Below are positions 1 to 9,633 of a stretch of 64,000 nucleotides of DNA, in pieces. The position numbers and the translations under genes are program-made. The stretch is from the NCBI GenBank assembly GCA_009746045.1, contig RPFO01000225.1:1554454-1618453 (forward strand). Reading direction: 5' to 3'. A model generated the notes under the pieces. That model saw only the letters and a list, made by a program, of their open reading frames with translations, ran no database searches and was not told the origin of the DNA. Each line of letters starts with the position of its first letter. Position 1 is the first letter of the stretch. This DNA comes from Mesostigma viride. Taxonomy: Eukaryota > Streptophyta > Mesostigmatophyceae > Mesostigmatales > Mesostigmataceae.

Positions 1-774
1 AAGAGAAGATCAGAAGCTGCCTCCATATGCGACTGCCCACCGCGGTCGGTGTAGTGACGCATGTCTCCTGCACTGTGCGGTTCACCGCTCCACCAGATGT
101 GTGACGACGAACTGTGGTATGCCGTGCCCAGCGCACCTTGGTGCCCAGCCGTTCGAAGAACTCCTCCAGAATTTGGCCGTGAAGAGCTTGTCGCGGTCGG
201 AGATGAACTGTCGGCTGAGCCCATGGAACCGAACACGTGCGTCAGGTATATCTTGGCGCACTCCTCTGCAGTGAGGTCGGCCGACACGGGGCCAGGTGAC
301 ACATGCGCGTCAGGCGGTCACGAACACCAGAACCATGCTGTTGCCGCTCTTCGCCTTCTTGAACGGCCGATGAAGTCCATCATGATAGAATCCCAAGGAC
401 CATCGGATCAGGTAACGTCTTGGGGACGGCTTGCGAGCCCGTTGTTCCTGGACTTTCATTGATCTGGCACGAGGGGCACGGGCACTGGCGCACATATGTC
501 TCAATATACTCCTTCATCCCTGGCCAGTAGAAATGTTTGCGGGCCCGAGGATAGAACGGTGGCTTCCTTGATGTCCGCCTAGAAGCGAGTCGTGGAACTC
601 GTGAAGCAAGGCGGCTCTACAAAGCTCCGGGACATACAGCCGCCATTCCTCCGGCTGGATACTCACGAACAGGCGTCCATCCTGGAACTTGCAAGGGTAG
701 GCACCCATCCGCTGGGGATGCGCCCGGATGGCTTCAAGCGCCGCTTCCTCCGTGACCGTGAAACGACTGATCAT
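1..774 (-). pseudogene. E1 integrase fragment, frameshifted
   Basis: This is the 3' part of the E1 polyprotein. 514-774 encodes the region before integrase, ending near a zinc-binding HDSLLGGHQGSH stretch. 310-504 continues with core-like residues (HRPFKKAKSGNSMVLVF, the counterpart of FVGPFKKSPKGNAQILVF in E2). Below 310 the minus strand still shows the second catalytic Asp block (SDRDKLFTAKFW) and a SSSSH stretch expected just before the catalytic Glu. Successive blocks lie in different frames, so no intact integrase can be made. Its role in an active element would be insertion of the cDNA into the genome. The C-terminus is outside the window. Confidence 0.75.
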
Positions 775-2358
775 CGTCTCCAGGTCCGACGTGACTGTGA
801 ACGCGTCCGCGGCCGGTTCTGGCTCCGCACCGTCTGGTTGACGAATTCGGAGAAGACTGTGGGCGGGCCGATCGGCTGAAGCTGAAAAATTCCCTGGGGC
901 GGCACCACATGGCTAAGGGGCATGCGCATATGCGATCCCTCCCCCTCCCCGGGGGTATCCACGTCCTCGTGGGCATCGCTCCTCCAAGAGAGGTGACAAG
1001 TCATCTGGTGGTGTGTCCCAGATGAAACAGGTGGCGGGCCCGGGGAGACCGTGGCTCCGCGCCGTAGGCGGTCCCCGGGGCGGCCACTGGTACGCAAGTG
1101 GTATGAAGCACATCCATGTCCTCGTAGAACCAATAGTCCGCCCGTCGCGAAAGGGCGTCTGGCACCACGTTGTCCGCCCTTGACGTATTGGATCTTGAAT
1201 GGCGCAAACTGTGACAAGTACTCCATCCACCGCGCTTGGCGGGGCGTCAGGTTGGGCTGCACCAGGAGGTGGGTGAGCGGCCGGTGGTCGGTGTGGATCA
1301 CCAGGCGGTGGGGGTCGAGATCCCCCTGCTCACTAATGGCCACCGAAAACTGGGCCCCCAGAAGATGATGACGCCACGTGTGGCAGCTGTAGACTACTGC
1401 CAGAAGCTCCTGCTGATGCACTGGGTAATTCCGCTCCGCCGGAATCATTGTGCGTGAGATATACTCGATGGGCTGAAGACCCTTGCCTTGGTCCTGCAAG
1501 AGGACACCCCCGATGGCCACCTTGCTGGCGTCCGTAGCCACGACGAAAGGAAGGGCCGGGTCCGGCAGGATAAGGACTGGTGCTGTGGTGAGGTGGCGCT
1601 TAAGCGCCTCAAAAGCCTGTTGGCACTGTTCAGCCCAGAGGAACGGGGTACCCTTCTTGAGAAGAGCGTTGATCGGAGCGGCGATGGTGGCAACCGCGGG
1701 ATGAACCGTCGGTAGTAAGATGCCAATCCCAGGAAGCTGCGCACCCCTTCACGTCCGTAGGGACAGGCCATTGCTGGACGGACTCGATCTTCTCTGGGTC
1801 GGTCGCGATGCCGTCTGCTGACAAGGTATGGCCCAGAAACGGCACGCAGCGGCCGGCGCGCACCTTGGCTTTCCGCGCCGAAAGGTGCTCATCCTCCATG
1901 ATCTGCAGCACGGCGTCCACATCCTCTAGGTGCTCCTCGAACGTCTTGGAGTACACCAGGATGTCGTCCAGATACGCCAGCGCGCACGTGCGCTTGTAGG
2001 TCCAGGGCGGGCGCGCCCCCTTCTGCGGGTCCGCCAGGTCCTGGGAGACCTGCGGCAAGTGGGCTGTGCCCATCACCGGACGGAGGATATCATTCATCAG
2101 CATCTGGAAGGACGCCGGCGAATTGCACAGCCCCATTGCCGCCACCCGAAACTGATAGTGACCGAAGGGCGTAGCGAACGCGGTCTTGTGGCAGTCTTCT
2201 GGCGCGATGCGCAGCTGCCAAAACCCGTCCGCACAGTCGATGACGGTGAAACACGTGGCCCCCTGGACACGGTTGAAGATGTCGTCGATCCGCGGTAGGG
2301 ATACCGGGACTTGACGGTGATGGCGTTCAGCTTCCGGTAATCCGTCACCAGACGCCAC
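771..2358 (-). pseudogene. E1 reverse transcriptase palm/thumb and RNase H, frameshifted
   Basis: 1630-2358 carries the RT palm: FTVIDCADGFWQLR (first catalytic Asp), FGHYQFRVAAMGLCNSPASF and the active-site box YLDD. 1445-1771 continues in another frame with the thumb start SFLGLASYYRRFIPRL. 771-1541 holds RNase H: DASKVAIGGVLLQD, then QQELLAV (the E of the catalytic site) and HTDHRPLTH (the D). A further shift near 1200 puts VVPDALSRRADY in a third frame. There are at least three frame changes, so this is a relic. It is about as long as an ordinary Ty3 RT-RNase H. The same blocks in the same order are seen in E2. Confidence 0.88.
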
Positions 2359-3206
2359 TTGCCTCCTGGCTTGGGAACGAGCAGCACGCCCGCTGAGAAG
2401 GGGCTGTTGCTGGGTTCAATGAGCCCCGCGTCGAGCAGTGAAATGAGGATCTTCTTGAGCTCCACCAGCTCGACTGGGCCCATGCGGTACATGGGAGACA
2501 CGGTAGGACCGGAACCCTCCTGGAGCTGGACACGATGCAACACCGATCGATTGGGAGGGAACTGGGGGGTGCGATCCGCAAAAAGGGTAGTGCGCTTCTC
2601 CAGGACGGCATTGAACCGCGCCAGCTCATCCGGTGTGAATCCGGCACCAATCTCGTTAAGCAGAGCCTGAGTGCTATCCAGGTCTATGCGATACATCGCG
2701 TACTCCTTGCCCTTCCGAAGCTGGCGCGCCAGCGTCTTGCTACTCATCAGGATCTGGGACGCTGGTCGAGGCCCGTCCGCCGAGCGCTCGTGTGTAATGT
2801 TATGGACCTCCGCGGCCTGTGCCCTATACTCGCTGTCAGGGCACCAGAATGAACCATCCGGAAACCAAACTACCCGCCGGCGCACACTGATGTCCACATC
2901 CTGCTTGTCCAGCCAGTCCACGCCAATGATGATGTCGGCAGCGCCCAGCGGCGCAATAGTCGCCACCAGGTCCACCGGCGTGCCCTGCAGCACACCCTTG
3001 ATGTCTGCTAGGCCCGGCGATTGGTGTCGCCGACCGTCTGAGTAGGTGACATAGACTGCCGTGGTGTGAGGCCGGGGTACCAGGCCCAGCCGACGCACCA
3101 GGGCCTCGTTGATGAAGGACGTGGAGGCGCCGGTGTCGACCAGGAACTTCACGTCCATGATCGTTTTCTCCTTCAAATACGGATCAAGGACGGTGGGAGG
3201 GACCAA
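2097..3206 (-). CDS. E1 pol N-terminal part: aspartic protease and RT fingers
   Basis: An open frame of 369 codons starts at ATG 3206, but the true polyprotein frame probably enters from upstream. Near residue 20 is the retropepsin active site FLVDTGASTSF, and about 60 residues later the second protease landmark IIIGVDWL. From about residue 215 come the RT fingers: SPMYRMGPVEL, LIEPSNSPFSAGVLLVPKP, then KWRLVTDYRKLN. The RT then continues in another frame from about position 2300, so a frameshift separates it from the catalytic palm. The protease would cut the gag and pol polyproteins. The protease motifs look intact. Confidence 0.88.
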   Translation of the reverse strand: MVPPTVLDPYLKEKTIMDVKFLVDTGASTSFINEALVRRLGLVPRPHTTAVYVTYSDGRRHQSPGLADIKGVLQGTPVDLVATIAPLGAADIIIGVDWLDKQDVDISVRRRVVWFPDGSFWCPDSEYRAQAAEVHNITHERSADGPRPASQILMSSKTLARQLRKGKEYAMYRIDLDSTQALLNEIGAGFTPDELARFNAVLEKRTTLFADRTPQFPPNRSVLHRVQLQEGSGPTVSPMYRMGPVELVELKKILISLLDAGLIEPSNSPFSAGVLLVPKPGGKWRLVTDYRKLNAITVKSRYPYRGSTTSSTVSRGPRVSPSSTVRTGFGSCASRQKTATRPRSLRPSVTISFGWRQWGCAIRRRPSRC

Positions 3207-3819
3207 TAACCCTCCGCTGAAAAGAAACAGATGCCGCGAATCTCCTGAGATGCACGCGCCGCCGGTTGGGAGGACGCGTCTGCGGCCACGTTATTACGTC
3301 TACCTCTACTCTAGTTGACTCCGCGTCTGGGCTACCATCTGATTTTTCCCTATCCCCTACCCCGGGACCCAAGCCCATGGGCAGGGCTACTACTCCCGAG
3401 GAGCGGTGGGACGGGAGGCCGCCTCGCCCGACCACCCGCCCTCTTCCCCCCCTCCTCCTCTTCGTCAGCCCCCCCTCCTCATCGTCGTACTCGTAGCCAG
3501 CCACTGCCTGCGTTTGGCCTGAAGAGGAGGACTGTCGCCGCGCCTCCATCTCGTTGACCGCACGCAACACACCCTTGGTAGAGCTGGTCGCGGGTGGTCG
3601 CGGCTGCTGGTACTGCGTCGGGGCCTGTCTGGCGTGCTGCAGGCGAGCCGCACGCTCACCCGCGTTGCGGGGTCGATCCCGAGGACCGGAGGAGTCGGGG
3701 CGGCTGCCGAAGGCCGGGCCGGAGAAACGAACACTGGGTGTCCCTCTCCTGTCCCACGACTGGCGTTCTTGCCCCGGAGCTTGGGGCAGTCGCGCTTGAG
3801 GTGCCCCACCTCGCTGCAC
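3184..3819 (-). CDS. E1 gag-protease linker in the alternative frame
   Basis: This frame runs from just after the gag zinc knuckle toward the protease. Its composition is rich in Pro, Gln, Arg and Ser, with an acidic patch (YEYDDEEGG) and a basic patch (KRRRGGRGR). The stretch around GVLRAVNEME resembles the equivalent linker of E2 (PLNEVDVQ, near 34810). I infer that the ancestral reading frame passed through here and that the last ~90 residues of the long gag frame below it are out of frame. No catalytic motif is visible. Confidence 0.45.
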   Translation of the reverse strand: MQRGGAPQARLPQAPGQERQSWDRRGTPSVRFSGPAFGSRPDSSGPRDRPRNAGERAARLQHARQAPTQYQQPRPPATSSTKGVLRAVNEMEARRQSSSSGQTQAVAGYEYDDEEGGLTKRRRGGRGRVVGRGGLPSHRSSGVVALPMGLGPGVGDREKSDGSPDAESTRVEVDVITWPQTRPPNRRRVHLRRFAASVSFQRRVIGPSHRP

Positions 3820-5304
3820 ATGAAGCAGCGCGCCTTGCTAGCGTCGATCGCGTTGACGCCAGGATCAGTGTAGCCCTCGTCAGGGTCGTCGAGGTACTCG
3901 TCCTCCTCCTCGCCGGCGAAATCAGTGGAGTACATCTGGTTCACCCGTCGCGGGGGAGTAGGTCTGAAGAAACGGCGCACTGATGGGGCACGCCCGCGAG
4001 CCACTACGTCGGCCACCTGTAGGAGATACCTCTGGATATTCAAGATGTCCCACTCTTCCCAAGGGACATCAGCATAGTGCTTGAATACCTCATCCTGCAG
4101 CTCAGGACAGAGTGCCTCGATGAACCTGCTCTTGTACTCGTACCAGGTCATGTCAGCCAGGTAGGCGGCGCTGGACTCGAACTTAGACAGAAACTCGCGA
4201 TATGGGGTGGTCCCCTGGCGCAGCTTGCTGAAGGCCATCCGCTCGTGGAGTGTAGCATCTGGGGGCACCAGCTTGCGACGCACGCGGTCCATCAGTTCCG
4301 CCAAGGTTTGCGGGTATGACTGGGACGCGATGCTCTCACAGTTCAAGATGCTTATCACCGAGGGGTCCATACAGGAGTTAATCACCAGATCAATCAGATC
4401 ACTGGTGGCCAGCTGCCAGTTGTGATGATTGCGCCAGATGGTATACTGTCGTCGCCACATGCGTCCCCATTCCTCTACCTCGCGCGGTTTCATGTCCGCG
4501 TGCAGCTTGGGTACATTCTTGAAATTGGGCATCGGTGGGGCCTTTACTGCGGCGGTGACAGGCCCACCGACGTCTACGTGGGGGATATCGCCGAAGTCGG
4601 GGGGCTGCGACCGGGGGAGAGGGCTGGATCTGGGCGGCGTACCATGAGTCCGCCGCACCTGGACGGACGAGGGGTGTTCGTATCCCGGGTCATCCAATGC
4701 CACCCTGCTGAAACTGAAGTTGCCAGCAGGCGCAGGCGAGGGGACCGCGCTTTGGTTAAGCACCCGTGGACGCTGCGGTTGAGAAGCCGGGCGCTGGACT
4801 GGCGTGTGAGTCTCCTCGTCTCTGGTGGTGACACTGCTCCTGGTCTCCCCTGGGCTGGTCCGAGGTCTATGAGTACCAACAGGCGGGCCCTGCGTGACAG
4901 TTCCCTCGTCCGTCTCGTTAGTTCCTTCCAGGTCATCGAACTCGCCATCTGCCCCTGGGGCCTCCCCTTCCTCGTCCGAATACCATAACGCCGTGGGTAA
5001 CAGGGACGTGCTGCCGAAGGACACCCTGCGTCTGCCCCGGTGCGGGGGACCCGGTGGAGGTCCCTGGGGCCGCCCCCGACCTGCCCAAGGATGCGTTGGT
5101 CGCCCGGTGACTGGCTGCTGCTGGCGGTAGTGCAGGGTATCTCCATTCTCGTCTCCCCGCTGCTCTGGATCCGGTGGTAGCCATTGTGGTCTCGTCTGGG
5201 GTTGTTGCTGCTGCGTCCGGGGTTGCTGCTGTTGCCATTGCTGCTGTGGTGACCGTTGCTGCTGCTGATGCTGCTGCTGCTGTTGCTGCTGCTGCGGTTG
5301 CTGC

Positions 5305-5336
<32 letters not shown>

Positions 5337-5693
5337 TTGCTGCTGCTGCTGTTGCTGCTGCTGCTGTTGCTGCTGCTGCCGTTGCTGCTGCTGCGAGTAC
5401 TCTTGGAGTCTCTCTCGGTCGTTCCTGTCATCTCCCTGCCTGGGTAAGGCGTCTATATTGTCCCCATCCGCTGGGAACCTAGGGTTCTGATCTCTGGATC
5501 GTGGGGAGCCTTCCGCAGGTCTCTCCATGACCTCACCTGTATCTGTCCCTGCTTGGACGTGCAGTGGTACCTCTATACCCTCTGTACCGTGCTCGTGGTT
5601 GTCTACCGGTTCTATCTCTGTATTCTCTAGATCTCGTTCTCTAATCTCTTCCTCTGTATCTCTGGCGTTCCTTGTTTGGGACCGTGTGGGCAT
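3465..5693 (-). CDS. E1 Gag-like protein with polyglutamine tract and CCHC zinc knuckle
   Basis: This 742-codon frame begins at ATG 5693. The N-terminal third is low complexity: an acidic/Arg-rich start, a glutamine tract around residues 100-145 and a Pro/Arg region. Residues ~400-600 form the capsid-like core (around DMKPREVEEWGRMWRRQY and FSKLRQGTTPYREF), resembling the E2 gag core. Near residue 640 is one retroviral zinc knuckle, CFMCSEVGHLKRDC, which would bind RNA. Gag assembles the cytoplasmic particle that packages the element RNA. The frame ends past the knuckle; sequence there suggests a frame change near 3730. This gag is long for the family because of the repeat-rich N-terminus. 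Confidence 0.88.
5255..5394. repeat. CAG/CTG trinucleotide tract coding for polyglutamine
   Basis: About 140 bp of almost uninterrupted gctgctgtt/gctgct triplets (CAG/CAA on the coding minus strand). CAA codons are sprinkled among CAG, which usually slows slippage. It lies inside gag of E1. Antisense leucine- or alanine-rich frames here are artefacts of the repeat. Confidence 0.95.
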
Positions 5694-5825
5694 GGTGCTC
5701 GTACCGGTATCTTACACTGCAGGCAACACCTCCCCAGGAAGGAAGAGAGAGAAAGAGAGAGAGCAACCACGTGCTATAGAGCTATAACTATAGAACCTAA
5801 TACTACTCCCTAGTACTGGTCTCCT

Positions 5826-6164
5826 CTACTGCTTGCTAGGGCCAATGGTCAGCTGAGAGAAAGTCACTGTAACTGCTGTCCCCTCCCCCTGACTGCTGAG
5901 TGTGGGTGGCTTGGAGCATTCACGTGTGGTGTGCATCCCCTCAGGCAATGGCATGTGTTCCCTAACAAACCTATCTGCATCTGTAATGTTATCAAACCCT
6001 TTCCACTTAGCACTAGAGCCTTGGGACAATATCTTATCTTTAATATGCTCCTCACACGTCTTCCAGCTGTAGAATATAGCAGGCCTACCCTTATCCCCGT
6101 CGTGAGCTACTGCGTAGTAAGGAAATCCAGACTGTCCACCCTTGTTTATTTTACGTCGTGGCAT
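5826..6164 (-). CDS. E1 ORF-A: viroplasmin/RNase H1 N-terminal-like domain protein
   Basis: A 112-codon frame from ATG 6164, upstream of gag on the same strand and 132 bp from the gag start. Residues ~13-72 fit the small fold shared by caulimovirus viroplasmin and the N-terminal hybrid-binding domain of eukaryotic RNase H1: YYAVAHDGDKGRPAIFYSW, then a helix with KTCEEHIKDKI, then AKWKGFDNITDADRFVRE. The YAV...G....I..SW...W/F..F....A pattern is the signature. Such domains bind RNA-DNA hybrids or dsRNA in RNase H1, so a role in reverse transcription or RNA handling is an inference. E2 carries a diverged counterpart at 37367-37795. Confidence 0.65.
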   Translation of the reverse strand: MPRRKINKGGQSGFPYYAVAHDGDKGRPAIFYSWKTCEEHIKDKILSQGSSAKWKGFDNITDADRFVREHMPLPEGMHTTRECSKPPTLSSQGEGTAVTVTFSQLTIGPSKQ

Positions 6165-6896
6165 GTTACATCATAGTCTGGCAGCGGCTTGCAAGCAAGA
6201 GAGAAAGGGGAAACCCAGGCTACCTCTAATGCAGTGACCTTAAACAAACGAGGAGAGGGAGCACGGAGTATATCACAGCACACGCCCGAGCCTTCCGCAG
6301 GAACGGGCTATACGCACACACGGAGGTAAACACCGTCAACACAGTCGGCAACAGCCAGACGGTATCCACCCCCACGACCCCTTGCAGGTCAAACAACGAA
6401 TGTCCGTCTCCGCGACGTCCATGGGCACCAACAACATTTACAACCTATAGAGGCACAACATATAACATAAACCCCCTGCGCGCGCGTTCCCGGATAGAGA
6501 GCAAGCTCGCCAGCTAGCCTTCAGCAGGCATAGCTTTGTAAAGAAAGAATTCTAACTAGGGGACGTACCATCTTCGATGACGTTAATCCCTCCTGAACTG
6601 GCCGCCACCCGGTGTCGTTGAAGGCAAGCCCTGGCCGCCACTAGGTGTCGTTGAAAACAGGAGGGCTGAACGCTATAGTTGACAGCACCTCACCACAGGA
6701 CTATTGCTAGCCCCGCCGAGTATCCCAGACTGGCCGCTTGCTGCTAGGTCGTCGTTGAATCCCTTTACGGGCTGGCCGCCGGCCTGACAGCAATCGTTGA
6801 ATTCCGGAACCTCTACCTACGCCAAGCTTCGTCTTGGTATCCTAATTGGCTCACTAACCCTCTCCGCGAGAGTTAGCTAACCTTTCCAGCACATTT
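6165..6896 (-). other. E1 5' leader with a repeated CTGGCCGCC...GTCGTTGAA motif
   Basis: This is the untranslated leader between the primer-binding site and ORF-A. It has no convincing coding. Between about 6595 and 6805 a motif starting ctggccgcc and ending (g)tcgttgaa recurs four times at uneven spacing, which may be structured RNA or a packaging signal. The function is unknown. Confidence 0.5.
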
Positions 6897-6909
6897 CCTC
6901 CGATAACCA
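6897..6909 (-). other. E1 primer-binding site
   Basis: Immediately inside the 5' LTR, after one base, the minus strand reads TGGTTATCGGAGG. It starts with TGG, complementary to a tRNA CCA end, and differs by one inserted T from the sites of E3-E5. An initiator-Met-like tRNA with acceptor stem ATCGGAG/CTCCGAT is the inferred primer. Confidence 0.7.
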
Positions 6910-6910
6910 G

Positions 6911-7483
6911 TGTTACGTCCCTGCCCAGACTCACCTAGCCTGAGCTACGTAGCAAAAGACCCTTCTTGCCGGAATTAGGAATAATTCAAGATAGCCTAAA
7001 GTAGGTTGCGCTTCACGACGTGAGTCGTGAGATATCTGGCATCACGGCTTAATGCCAAGCTAATTAGTTCACACTTATAATGGCTAGCAATACCAATTAC
7101 AAATGGATAATGCCCCGGGCTCAATGTGTAGGCGTATTCGCACTTATCATTCATTAAACCAAGAGGACGAGACTCTCGTCCTTGGACCAATTTAACCTAG
7201 GTTGGTTGCGGCGCAGATACACGCCAATTTCCTTAGAACAATCCGAGTCACTCATTCCACGTAGGATCCGGGCCGACATCGACCCTCAACTATAGGATCC
7301 ACGCCTAGAACCACTGACAGACTCAGAACCACAGCGCCGGCCCCTAAAAGGACAACCTAGGACCAAAATAACTAGTCCAATTCACACAATAGCCAAGGTC
7401 CGTAAAACCCAAGTTCAATAGACCAAACAGCCTTAGTAATTTATTCCATTGTTACGTCCAGCCAAAAGGGCAGGGACGTAACA
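6911..7483 (-). repeat. E1 5' LTR (573 bp)
   Basis: It begins TGTTACGTCCCTGCC and ends with the exact reverse complement GGCAGGGACGTAACA, giving 15-bp inverted termini and the usual TG...CA ends. A primer-binding site directly abuts the lower end. The partner LTR lies outside the window. The first 10 bases equal those of the E2 LTR, although the bodies are not similar. Confidence 0.8.
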
Positions 7484-7889
7484 GCAGGCTCAGGAAGCAT
7501 GAACGCGTGGGAAGGTTGGGCCACCTTCCCCATCCATATACTTTGACAACCGCGTGGCGTGCGTCGCCGCCACGCGCTACAACTTGTCTCTTGACCACAC
7601 GAACAGACACCGGGCCAACCGGCCCTGAACAAACATAGATCACACACTTAGGGTCGTTTGGCACACACACAAAATATCTGACGACTCTGGGTCGGCTCAG
7701 AAGTGTACAAAATAGTGTGCCACGCGACTATACTTCTACCACACCAAACGGACAGTGACCGGGCCGGTCCCTTCCGATCGGCACCAGCTAACTCTAAAAA
7801 TACTTGTCCGTTTTGTCCGCTTCCAGCGGCGGACTGTCACACGTTGATCACTTTATCCTGCTACAGTATTGTTGCCTTGGGATGCAACA
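7484..7889 (-). repeat. E2 3' LTR, remaining part
   Basis: 406 bp matching 39248-39561 plus 41265-41356 almost base for base. It ends ...gatgcaaca. The rest of this LTR is displaced beyond the window start by E1. Differences seen include t/g near 7571 and a/c near 7637. Confidence 0.9.
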
Positions 7890-7904
7890 CACCTCCCCCT
7901 CGTC
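7890..7904 (-). other. E2 polypurine tract
   Basis: The minus strand reads GACGAGGGGGAGGTG directly before the 3' LTR start (TGTTGCATCC). Purine-rich tracts here prime plus-strand DNA synthesis in LTR elements. Confidence 0.8.
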
Positions 7905-8292
7905 ACAAGGCGGGAGTTATGGCGTAAGAGCCGAAGGGACGAACAAATTCCTATCGCATGTTGGAGCTTCTAGACTTCGACCACAAGAGGTTCTCCGTAG
8001 GATCAAGCAGTCGCCAGAACCACGCGTCTCGTGTAACTTGGGCGTCAGGGGCGGGGGCCGGCCCACCTGACTAGAGATCGCATGAGGCGGCGGGGACTGT
8101 CCCGACACAGACGGTGCCGGGCCTCCTTCGGCCAAGGTGCGGGCGGGAACGCTACCTTGCCTGCTGGCTGCTCAATTCTCTCTACAGAGTCATTCCCATG
8201 GTGGTTTCCATCCTTCCAGTCCTCCATGCTGGCTATCTACCGGGACCCCTACACGAGTACAGGGTCATCCCGGGCGGCGTAAGGCCTTCTAT
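7905..8292 (-). other. E2 3' untranslated stretch
   Basis: Non-coding sequence between the ORF3 stop and the polypurine tract. No motif recognised. Confidence 0.4.
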
Positions 8293-9633
8293 CTACTCCG
8301 GATCACCTTGAAACATTCCTCGGGCGTTGAGCACGGCGCGAGTATAGTCACGTTGCACGTCTCCACGGACACCCAGGGGTGGGCGCTCGCTGCGGAGATA
8401 GACGTCCTCCCAGACGTTCTCAGGCAGCAGGCCCAGAAAGGCCCAAAGATACTGGTGGCGGGTAATCACCACGTGCAAGCGTGCCCAATCAATGAATCCA
8501 CACTGAAACCTTTGCAGGAAGGGTCGCACAGCACGGACGATTGCGAGGCGCATCGTATTAACGTCACTCATCGTCAGACCACGCACCATCTCAGGTGGGT
8601 ACAGTACCTCGAACAATTGCTCTCCGGAACGTGGCATGTATCTGAAGTCTCTGACGCGATGTCGATTGCCGTTCTCGGTGTAGACCCACATGATCCGAGG
8701 GAGTCGAGTGAAATCCTCCAGGTGCGGGAGGTCAGGTGTCACGCGCACGTCTGGGTCGTCGTTCGTGACCAAGGGTCGGACAGGGGCAGGTCGCAGCGGC
8801 TCCAGCTGGGTGATTATCTCCAGGTGTGCAGGGTGCTCCAGACCCGGCACTTGGCGGTAAAAGTACACGCCTTGAACAGCGTCGACTGTCACATCGTCCG
8901 GATAGGCGAATTGTCCCGTCTGGACGATGGGATCCGTCCAAGCCCGCTGAAACTGGTACCTGACCCTTATCACATGATGCATAGACATTGCTGCCGGCCG
9001 ATAAAACGGCACTAGGCCCCAAGGGGGCGGCGGGACGTCTTGTGGCAGAGTCGCATCCTCAGGGGCCGCGGGCGCGGCAACTCGGGGCGGCGGACCGAAA
9101 TGCTCATCACTGGGAAGCATGGGTATATGAATCTGACCAAGCGGCTCGGGCAGATTGTACAATCCTGCCATGGCTAGGGCCAAGGTCGTGGGGGATGTCA
9201 AACCTGTTGGTGGTCGCACAGATTCCGCGCCGGTCGCTGGAGTTGACGCGGGACCTCCCCCCGTGTAGGAAGTATCGGGAGCCTCCTTCACTGGCCGTGG
9301 GGCTGCCGAGGCGAATCCCCCTCGCCTGGCGTTGAGGGCAACAGAGCGGGGCACAAACATGGAAGATGCCATAGGCCGCTGAAAAGCCATACCCCTACCA
9401 CCTCCACGGCCCACAGGACGCGAAGCGAAACCGCTACTTGGGCCAATGGAAGCGCCAGGGAGCTCCGAAGTCTTCCGGATGGAGGTCGCGGTGGGCGACT
9501 GCATCGACGATGCTGAAGACGCGGCTGGGGTGGCCGACACGGGATTTCCCGAAGAAGCAGGCTCAGCTTTCGGCATCGGGGTTGACGGGGGATTCTTGCA
9601 CTGCGCAGGGGCCACAGCAGACTCAGGGGCCAC
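8293..9633 (-). pseudogene. E2 ORF3 C-terminal part, separated from its start by a transposon
   Basis: About 446 codons are open to the stop at 8293. The first residues (VAPESAVAP) continue a VAPES(A/V)V repeat that also ends the other half at 13257, so the two were one gene. The N-terminal 150 residues are Pro/Ser/Ala-rich and disordered. From about residue 200 the sequence looks folded (DVPPPPWGLVPFYRPA, GVYFYRQVPGLEH, PRIMWVYTENGNRHRVRDF, WARLHVVITRHQYLW). I see no signal peptide, membrane helix or zinc knuckle, so an envelope protein is not supported. No family is recognised. It sits after pol, where some retroelements carry env or other accessory genes. Confidence 0.65.

Larger units (their letters stand above)
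1..7483 (-). mobile_element. E1: Ty3/gypsy LTR retrotransposon, 3' part outside window
   Basis: Minus-strand order from high to low coordinates is 5' LTR (6911-7483), primer-binding site, leader, small ORF-A, gag, then PR-RT-RNase H-IN decayed by frameshifts and running off the window start. RT before integrase is the Ty3/gypsy order. The element abuts a partial LTR of E2 at 7484. The other E2 LTR reads through this point near 39248, so E1 appears to sit inside the E2 3' LTR. The five bases after E1 (gcagg, 7484-7488) are the expected target duplication; its partner lies outside the window. The RT is close in sequence to that of E2, so the two are sister families. Confidence 0.9.

Noticed and set aside
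5174-5482. Alanine- or leucine-rich proteins on the plus strand
   Set aside because: Antisense readings of the CAG/CTG tract in gag.
6911-7889. One shared 979-bp LTR joining E1 and E2 in tandem
   Set aside because: 6911-7483 has its own 15-bp inverted ends and no similarity to the E2 LTR body at 39058-39247; insertion of E1 into the E2 LTR fits better.
8137-9015. 292-codon plus-strand frame
   Set aside because: Antisense shadow of ORF3, no motif.
8293-9633. ORF3 as an envelope gene
   Set aside because: No signal peptide, transmembrane helix or cleavage site is visible.
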